Source of the DNA: Microbacterium murale
GTDB taxonomy: Bacteria; Actinomycetota; Actinomycetes; Actinomycetales; Microbacteriaceae
Assembly (NCBI RefSeq): GCF_014635185.1
Contig: NZ_BMCM01000005.1
Span: forward strand, 1 to 64,000
Reading direction: 5' to 3'
Length of the DNA: 64,000 nt
In this document: piece by piece, positions 59,075-64,000 of the stretch
Layout of the letters: every line of letters starts with the position of its first letter
Position numbering within the stretch: the stretch's first letter is position 1
The notes under the pieces: generated by a model
The model's input: the letters and a program-made list of their open reading frames with translations, nothing else
Told to the model about the DNA's origin: nothing
The model's database searches: none
Made by a program: the position numbers and the translations under genes

Positions 59075-59971
59075 TCAGAACCCGAGGCGTCCCAACTGCT
59101 TCGGGTCGCGCTGCCATTCCTTCGCGACCTTCACATGCAGTGCGAGGTAGACCCGCGTGCCGAGCAGCTCTTCGATTCCGACGCGGGCTCGTTTCCCGAC
59201 ATCCGCCAGTCGCTTGCCCTTATGACCGATGATGATCGCCTTCTGGCTGTCGCGCTCGACGACGATCTGCGCGTGCACGTCGGTGAGGTCGCTGTTCTCG
59301 CGCGGTGCCACGTCATCGATGACCACCGCGATCGAGTGCGGCAGTTCGTCGCGCACGCCCTCCAGCGCCGCCTCGCGGATCATCTCCGCGATCCGGTCCT
59401 CCTGCGACTCGTCTGTCGTGATCCCCTCGGGGTACAGGGCGGGGCCCTCCGGCATCATCGACAGCATCTCATCGGTGAGCACGTCGAGCTGCTCGCGGGT
59501 GAGCGCGGACAGCGGAATGACGGCGGCCCAGTCCTCTCTCAGAGCATCGACCTCGATGAGCCGCTCGGTGATCTGACTGTGGTCGGCGATATCGGTCTTG
59601 GTGACGATCGCGACCTTCTTCGCTCGCGCATAGCCGTCCAGCGACGCCGCGATGCGTCGATCGCCCGGCCCGACCTTCTCTGTGGCGGGGACGCAGAAGC
59701 CGATCACGTCGACGTCTCCCAGCACCTGCTCCACGAGATCGTTGAGGCGCTCCCCGAGCAGCGTACGAGGCTTGTGGATACCGGGGGTGTCGACGATCAC
59801 GAGCTGACCGGCCGGACGGTTCAGGATGCCGCGGATGGCGCGTCTGGTCGTCTGCGGCTTCTCGCTGGTGATGGCGATCTTCTCGCCCACCAGAGCGTTC
59901 GTCAGCGTGGATTTTCCGACGTTGGGACGTCCGACGAACGTCGCGAATCCGCTGCGGAAGGTGTCAGTCAT
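59075..59971 (-). CDS. era: GTPase Era
   Basis: 298 residues. G1 GRPNVGKSTLTN near residue 14, G2 TRR region, G3 VDTPGIHKP and G4 TKTD are present, followed by a KH domain (IIGHKGKRLADVGKRARVGI). Era binds 16S rRNA in 30S assembly. It follows the CNNM gene with a 4-bp overlap and is part of the conserved HIT-PhoH-ybeY-CNNM-era order. Confidence 0.96.
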   Translation of the reverse strand: MTDTFRSGFATFVGRPNVGKSTLTNALVGEKIAITSEKPQTTRRAIRGILNRPAGQLVIVDTPGIHKPRTLLGERLNDLVEQVLGDVDVIGFCVPATEKVGPGDRRIAASLDGYARAKKVAIVTKTDIADHSQITERLIEVDALREDWAAVIPLSALTREQLDVLTDEMLSMMPEGPALYPEGITTDESQEDRIAEMIREAALEGVRDELPHSIAVVIDDVAPRENSDLTDVHAQIVVERDSQKAIIIGHKGKRLADVGKRARVGIEELLGTRVYLALHVKVAKEWQRDPKQLGRLGF

Positions 59972-61254
59972 CGTGTGTCTCCATCGTGCATCTCTTCACG
60001 GGCGCCGGCGGCGCGTTCCACGAACACCGTGGCGATTCCCCGGCCCCGGCCGCGCGACGCGCCGCCGGTCAGAATCAGTCCGTCGATCGTGGCCGTCACG
60101 CCGGGCTGCGGGATCTGATCCACGGCCTTGCCGAGCAGGCCGCCGATCGAATCCACGTCCTCGTCTTCGAGTTCGATGCCGAACAGGTCGCCGACGTCGT
60201 CCAGCGACAACCGTGCGCTGACGCGATAGCGGCCGTCGCCCAGATCCACCACTTCCGCGGCGGCATGGTCGTATTCGTCGGAGATCTCGCCGACGAGCTC
60301 TTCGATCAGGTCTTCCAGTGTGACGAGTCCGGAGATACCGCCGTGCTCGTCGATCACGAGGCACACGTGCACCGCATCGCGCTTCATCTGCTGCAACAGC
60401 GTCTCTGCGCGCATCGATTCCGGCACGAAGGTGGCCGGCCTGGCGATCGGGCGGATGGATGCTGCGCGCCAGGCACTGTCGTCGCGATACGCGAACTGCA
60501 CCAGGTCTTTGAGATAGAGCACGCCGACGACATCGTCCGCGTCATCGTCGACCACCGGCATCCGGGAGACGCCACGTTGCAGGAACAGCGCCATCGCCTC
60601 GCTGTTGGTGGCCTCGGCGTCCACCGTCACCATCTCGGTGCGAGGAACCATGACCGCGCGCACGAACTGGTCGGTGAAATCGAAGACCGAGTGGATGAGG
60701 TCACGGTCATCCTCTTCGATCAGGTCATTGGATGCCGCTTCGTCGACCATGCTGAGAAGCTGATCCTCATTGGCGAACGAGCTGCGTCCGGTGCCCGGCG
60801 TGACCTTGTTGCCCAGCACGACGAGTCCCTGGGCGAGTGGACCGAGAATGAGGCGCAGGGCCCGCACGATCGAAGCGGTGCCGCGGATCATGCTCTCGGA
60901 GCGCTGCCTGCCGAAGGTCCTCGGGCTCGCGCCGACGAGGACGAACGTGATCCCCGTCATGAGTATGGCGGCGGCGAGCATCGCCCACCAGATGTTCTCG
61001 AACATGATCGTGAACGCGACCGTGACGAGCACGGCCGCGGTCACCTCCACGAGAACACGGATGAACGCGATCGCGTTGACGTGCGCATCGAGGTCGGCGG
61101 CGATGCGGGACAGCGCCTGCGCCTTGCGCCCCTCGGTGGCCATCTCGGCGAGGTCGCCGCGGGAAGTGACGCTGTATGCGGCGTCGATGGCGGCCATCAG
61201 ACCGCCGAACGCCACCAGCAGAACGGCGGCGAGGAGGAGGAGTATCTCGGTCAT
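59968..61254 (-). CDS. Hemolysin/CNNM family protein with CBS domains (CorC-like)
   Basis: 428 residues. N-terminal DUF21 (CNNM) membrane domain of three to four helices, then a CBS pair (residues ~195-320, MVPRTEMVTVDAEATNSEAM and VCLVIDEHGGISGLVTLEDL) and a C-terminal CorC_HlyC transporter-associated domain (LDDVGDLFGIELEDEDVDSI). Such proteins are linked to Mg2+/Co2+ efflux. Stop and start overlap the neighbours by 4 bp. Confidence 0.92.
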   Translation of the reverse strand: MTEILLLLAAVLLVAFGGLMAAIDAAYSVTSRGDLAEMATEGRKAQALSRIAADLDAHVNAIAFIRVLVEVTAAVLVTVAFTIMFENIWWAMLAAAILMTGITFVLVGASPRTFGRQRSESMIRGTASIVRALRLILGPLAQGLVVLGNKVTPGTGRSSFANEDQLLSMVDEAASNDLIEEDDRDLIHSVFDFTDQFVRAVMVPRTEMVTVDAEATNSEAMALFLQRGVSRMPVVDDDADDVVGVLYLKDLVQFAYRDDSAWRAASIRPIARPATFVPESMRAETLLQQMKRDAVHVCLVIDEHGGISGLVTLEDLIEELVGEISDEYDHAAAEVVDLGDGRYRVSARLSLDDVGDLFGIELEDEDVDSIGGLLGKAVDQIPQPGVTATIDGLILTGGASRGRGRGIATVFVERAAGAREEMHDGDTR

Positions 61255-61709
61255 CGGCCGCGTTCGGCGCGCGCGAATCCCTGGATCAACTCCTTCTGCA
61301 GCCCGAACATCTCACGCTCCTCTTCGGGCTCGGCGTGGTCATATCCGAGAAGGTGCAGCAGGCCGTGCGTTGTGAGAAGGATGAGCTCGTCCATCAAGGT
61401 GTGACCGGCGGCCTGAGCCTGCGATTCGGCGACCTGGGGGCACAGCACGATGTCGCCGAGAAGCCCGGCGGGAGTGGGGCGGTCTTCAGTGCCCGGCCGC
61501 AGCTCGTCCATCGGGAAGCTGAGCACGTCGGTCGGGCCCGGCTCGTCCATCCACTGCACGTGGAGGGCTTCCATCGCGCCCTCGTCCACGAGCACGATCG
61601 CGACCTCGGCATCGGGGCTGACGTGCAGCTGTGCGAGGTTGAAGTCGGTGAGCCGCTGGAGCACCGTCTCGTCGACGTCGATGGCCGACTCGTTGTTGAT
61701 CTCGATCAT
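61251..61709 (-). CDS. ybeY: Endoribonuclease YbeY
   Basis: 152 residues. The zinc-binding motif HGLLHLLGYDHAEPEEE near residue 115 (HxxxHxxGxxH) is intact. VLSFPMDELRP is also conserved. YbeY acts in 16S rRNA 3'-end maturation and ribosome quality control. It is overlapped 4 bp by phoH upstream and by the CNNM gene downstream. Confidence 0.95.
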   Translation of the reverse strand: MIEINNESAIDVDETVLQRLTDFNLAQLHVSPDAEVAIVLVDEGAMEALHVQWMDEPGPTDVLSFPMDELRPGTEDRPTPAGLLGDIVLCPQVAESQAQAAGHTLMDELILLTTHGLLHLLGYDHAEPEEEREMFGLQKELIQGFARAERGR

Positions 61710-62791
61710 GATGAGTGTCCTCGTTTGGGCGAGCGATCCTTCGGGCCCGGACGCTGGCCCGCACGGCGTTCTGCACGGTTCGCGAATTCGTGCGCTTTCT
61801 CGCGTTCCGCGCGCTGCGCGGTGCGCTGCTCGTCGTACTCGCTGTATGCGTCGACGATCCGTCCGACGAGCGAGTGACGCACGACGTCGGCGCTGGTGAG
61901 TCGGGAGAAGTGGATGTCTTCGATGTCGTCCAGCACGCGGGTGACGAGGCGGAGCCCCGAGGCGCCCTGCGGCAGGTCGACCTGGGTGATGTCTCCGGTG
62001 ACGACCATCTTCGTGCCGAACCCGAGACGGGTGAGGAACATCTTCATCTGCTCAGGTGTGGTGTTCTGCGCCTCGTCGAGCACGACGAACGAGTCGTTGA
62101 GCGTGCGGCCGCGCATGTACGCCAGGGGTGCCACCTCGATCGTCCCCGTGGCCATCAGGCGCGGGACGACGTCGGGATCCATCATCTCGTTGAGGGCGTC
62201 GTAGAGCGGGCGCAGATACGGGTCGATCTTGTCGTTCAACGTGCCGGGAAGGAACCCGAGTCGCTCCCCCGCCTCCACGGCGGGACGAGTGAGGATGATG
62301 CGCGTGACCTCTTTGCGCTGAAGGGCCTGCACGGCCTTCGCCATCGCGAGGTACGTCTTCCCGGTTCCCGCGGGGCCGATGCCGAACACGATCGTGTTCT
62401 CCTCGATCGCGTCGACGTACTCCTTCTGCCCCAGCGTCTTGGGCCGGATCACGCGACCCCTGGTCGACAGGATCGCTTCGCCGAGAACCTCGCTCGGTCG
62501 GGGACCGCCTTCCTGGCGGAGCATTCGTGCAGAACTCTCGACGTCGCTGGGAGCGAGGTCGTAGCCGTCTCTGGTCATCGTGAGCAGTTCCTCCACGAGG
62601 TTCTTGGCAGCGGCGACGGGTTCTCGGTCGCCGGTGAGGGTGATCTCATTGCCACGGACGAGCACCTGCACGTCAGGATGCTGTCTCTCGAGCATCTTCA
62701 GCAGGCGGTCCTGCGGCCCGAGCACTCTCACCATGGCGATACCGTCGACGTAGATCTGCTCGACGGTCGGGGCGGAGTCGGGGTCAGGCAA
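61706..62791 (-). CDS. PhoH family ATPase
   Basis: 361 residues. Walker A GIGPAGTGKTYLAMAKA near residue 135 and Walker B DSFVVLDEAQNTTPEQMKMF near 225 define the PhoH core; a KH-like N-terminal segment (VLVRGNEITLTGDREPVAAA) precedes it. The basic tail RAGQRPGPKDRSPKRG may bind RNA. PhoH is tied to ybeY in most bacteria and probably acts in RNA metabolism. Confidence 0.94.
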   Translation of the reverse strand: MPDPDSAPTVEQIYVDGIAMVRVLGPQDRLLKMLERQHPDVQVLVRGNEITLTGDREPVAAAKNLVEELLTMTRDGYDLAPSDVESSARMLRQEGGPRPSEVLGEAILSTRGRVIRPKTLGQKEYVDAIEENTIVFGIGPAGTGKTYLAMAKAVQALQRKEVTRIILTRPAVEAGERLGFLPGTLNDKIDPYLRPLYDALNEMMDPDVVPRLMATGTIEVAPLAYMRGRTLNDSFVVLDEAQNTTPEQMKMFLTRLGFGTKMVVTGDITQVDLPQGASGLRLVTRVLDDIEDIHFSRLTSADVVRHSLVGRIVDAYSEYDEQRTAQRAEREKAHEFANRAERRAGQRPGPKDRSPKRGHSS

Positions 62792-63131
62792 CGAGGCTCG
62801 TCTCCGTCAGCCCGCCGGCGAGGACGTGCGCATGGACGTGGAACACGGTCTGTCCGGCGTTGGCGCCGGTGTTGAACACGAGTCGGAAGTCGCCGTCGGC
62901 GTGATCGCCGGCGAGTTCACCGGCGAAGGCGATCAGTTCGGCGAGCAGTTCAGGATCGCCCGCGGCGAGTTCGGTGACATCGCGATACTGCTCGGTCTTC
63001 GGGATCACGAGCAGGTGCACAGGTGCCTGGGGCGAGATGTCGCGGATCGCGAACAGCTTTCCCGTGGACGCGATGATCTCACCGGGAACGTCACCGTTGA
63101 GGATTCGGGTGAAGATCGAGGGTTCCGTCAT
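62784..63131 (-). CDS. HIT family (histidine triad) protein
   Basis: 115 residues. The HxHxHxx triad appears as TVFHVHAHVLAGG near residue 100. SIFTRILNGDVPGEIIAS is the usual N-terminus. HINT-type proteins hydrolyse nucleoside phosphoramidates; the specific role here is unknown. It starts the minus-strand HIT-PhoH-ybeY-CNNM-era unit. ATG 63131. Its stop overlaps the PhoH start region by 8 bp. Confidence 0.94.
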   Translation of the reverse strand: MTEPSIFTRILNGDVPGEIIASTGKLFAIRDISPQAPVHLLVIPKTEQYRDVTELAAGDPELLAELIAFAGELAGDHADGDFRLVFNTGANAGQTVFHVHAHVLAGGLTETSLVA

Positions 63132-63208
63132 ATTCCCAGTCTACGGGGCGCGACCCATCGGGCGGATGGAATCCGCGCGGGGCCTGAGTGGTTCCCTGTT
63201 CGCGCGTC

Positions 63209-63234
63209 GTTGAGCGAGCGAAGCGAGACGAAAC
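63209..63234. repeat. Dispersed repeat, single unit
   Basis: GTTGAGCGAGCGAAGCGAGA plus CGAAAC, identical to the first unit at 53221 and 63255. It lies in the 5' region of the HIT gene unit. Confidence 0.9.
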
Positions 63235-63250
63235 CGCCTCTCCCGAAGCG

Positions 63251-63310
63251 GGTCGTTGAGCGAGCGAAGCGAGACGAAACGGGGTGAGCGAGCGTCAGCG
63301 AGTCGAAGCC
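63251..63310. repeat. Left arm of a perfect 60-bp inverted repeat flanking the GIY-YIG gene
   Basis: Begins GGTCGTTGAGCGAGCGAAGC and ends AGCGAGTCGAAGCC. Its exact reverse complement is 63708-63767, verified base by base. The 63235-63250 and 63311-63326 flanks also share CGCCTCTCCCGAAGCGG. Confidence 0.95.
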
Positions 63311-63414
63311 GCCTCTCCCGAAGCGGCCTGAGCGAGGAGCACAGCGACGAGTCGAAGGCGGCACTTATCCACAACCCGCGGATGCGGCATCCATGACGTC
63401 GTTATGGTGCCGTC

Positions 63415-63723
63415 ATGGGACACGCGTACATGCTCCGATGCTGCGATGGCACGCTGTATATCGGCAGCACAATCGACTTGGATCAGCGACTGAAGCAGCA
63501 CGAAGCCGGAATGGGCGCCGAGTACACCAAGCGCCGGCTCCCTGTGAGTCTCTTCTGGTGCGGCGAGTTCGACGGCGTCGATGAGGCGTTCGCATGGGAG
63601 AAGCGCCTCCAAGGGTGGAGCCATGCCAAGCGCGTCGCGTTCGCAGAGGGCGGACTAGACGCAGTGATCGGATGGCAGGCACGTCAACGACGTGAGAAGC
63701 AGCGTTCGGCTTCGACTCGCTGA
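63415..63723 (+). CDS. GIY-YIG family endonuclease-like protein
   Basis: 102 residues. AYMLRCCDGTLYIGSTIDLD near the N-terminus is a GIY-YIG variant (AYML...LYIGST) with the conserved Arg in QRLKQHEAG and the metal-binding Glu in AFAWEKRLQGW. It matches the small UPF0213/YhbQ-like single-domain nucleases. TTATGG lies 7 nt before ATG 63415, suggesting a leaderless mRNA. The last five codons (ASTR and stop) lie inside the right 60-bp inverted-repeat arm. It may be a housekeeping repair nuclease or part of a small mobile unit. Confidence 0.85.
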   Translation: MGHAYMLRCCDGTLYIGSTIDLDQRLKQHEAGMGAEYTKRRLPVSLFWCGEFDGVDEAFAWEKRLQGWSHAKRVAFAEGGLDAVIGWQARQRREKQRSASTR

Positions 63724-63767
63724 CGCTCGCTCACCCCGTTTCGTCTCGCTTCGCTCGCTCAACGACC
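63708..63767. repeat. Right arm of the 60-bp inverted repeat flanking the GIY-YIG gene
   Basis: Exact reverse complement of 63251-63310. It contains the stop codon of the GIY-YIG gene. The two arms enclose 397 bp. Confidence 0.95.
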
Positions 63768-63780
63768 CGCGGGAATGCCG

Positions 63781-63820
63781 CCGGAGGAGCGAAGCACCGC
63801 CCGGAGGAGCGGAGCACCGT
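63781..63820. repeat. Two tandem 20-bp repeats between the GIY-YIG gene and rsmE
   Basis: CCGGAGGAGCGAAGCACCGC and CCGGAGGAGCGGAGCACCGT differ at two positions. They lie directly beside the inverted-repeat arm, 27 bp before the rsmE stop. They may be part of the same repeat family cluster. Confidence 0.8.
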
Positions 63821-63846
63821 CCGTCAGGGGGCAAGCAGCATCCGCG

Positions 63847-64000
63847 CTACCAGCGGCCGAGAGTCGCGGAGAGCACGGCGATCGCCGCAGGACCCGCGGT
63901 CGATGTGCGCAGCACGGTGTCGCCGAGGCGCACGCGCTCGGCGCCGGCGGCCTCGAACTTCTCGAGCTCCTCGGGCGTGATCCCACCCTCGGGGCCGACG
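63847..64000 (-). CDS. rsmE: 16S rRNA m3U1498 methyltransferase RsmE, C-terminal part
   Basis: The minus-strand frame is open from the window's right edge to TAG at 63847-63849. It reads VGPEGGITPEELEKFEAAGA, then RVRLGDTVLRTSTAGPAA and AIAVLSATLGRW. GPEGG and LGDTVLRTSTA are hallmarks of the SPOUT-family RsmE SAM-binding knot. Only about 50 residues are visible; the start lies outside. It methylates U1498 of 16S rRNA. Codons and GC match the core chromosome. Confidence 0.9.
   Translation of the reverse strand, partial: VGPEGGITPEELEKFEAAGAERVRLGDTVLRTSTAGPAAIAVLSATLGRW

Noticed and set aside
63209-63310. Possible CRISPR array
   Set aside because: The repeats are irregularly spaced with no unique spacers of constant length, no leader and no cas genes.

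Overview
The window is high-GC DNA from an actinobacterium, most likely a Microbacteriaceae member close to Microbacterium. Supporting signs are the chromosomal gene orders YraN-DUF2469-rnhB-lepB-rplS, tkt-tal-pgi-zwf-opcA-pgl, sufB-sufD-Rieske-sufC and HIT-PhoH-ybeY-CNNM-era, the many GTG starts, and many genes whose start codon lies 6-7 nt after a -10-like box (leaderless mRNAs). Two thirds or more of the window is ordinary core chromosome. The first ~12.5 kb is an accessory island.

Island (1-~12550). The window opens inside an ISL3-type insertion sequence whose right end (about 711) has cut off the 3' end of a FAD-dependent oxidoreductase gene. Divergent from that gene is a complete copper-resistance operon: copZ chaperone, an exported His-rich protein, CopA (CPC-type Cu(I) ATPase), a YHS-domain protein, CopB (CPH-type ATPase with a His-rich N-terminus) and csoR last. 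A near-consensus promoter with two CsoR-like palindromes sits between the divergent genes. Next come a decayed membrane-protein fragment, an unrecognised 252-residue protein, and a 930-residue Mrr-like nuclease-NACHT ATPase fusion. The last two form a candidate two-gene anti-phage module. The island ends inside comM (YifB-type AAA+ helicase, minus strand): comM is intact from its start at 13586 to about codon 345 and then stops matching. The island is therefore inserted in, or has replaced the end of, comM.

Core chromosome (12.55-64 kb). 13.6-16.9 kb: yraN, DUF2469, rnhB, lepB, rplS and a membrane protein, all minus. 17-25 kb: map, a histidine phosphatase, a methyltransferase, an ABC-F protein, a DedA protein, a two-component system and an acyltransferase. 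25-31.6 kb, minus: the SUF Fe-S assembly operon followed by a C-S-lyase-like aminotransferase and an MFS exporter. 31.9-35.1 kb: heme A synthase (ctaA), a HAD hydrolase, a small membrane protein and heme O synthase (ctaB). 35.3-43.4 kb: a pentose-phosphate operon. 43.4-46 kb: a DMT/NIPA-like transporter, peptide deformylase, a septum-formation lipoprotein and tRNA-Asn. 46-51.4 kb, minus: a lone ABC ATPase, dnaG, dgt and dus. 51.4-56 kb: glutathione peroxidase, a DsbA-family protein, two tandem FlaR-like kinases, uppS, recO and a TRIC-like membrane protein. 56.2-58.1 kb: leuA preceded by a leucine-rich leader peptide and attenuator hairpin. 58.1-63.1 kb: a quinone oxidoreductase and the era-CNNM-ybeY-PhoH-HIT cluster. 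The window closes with a GIY-YIG nuclease gene flanked by perfect 60-bp inverted repeats and the 3' part of rsmE.

Annotation is by reading only. Family names rest on motifs and context; no database search was possible.
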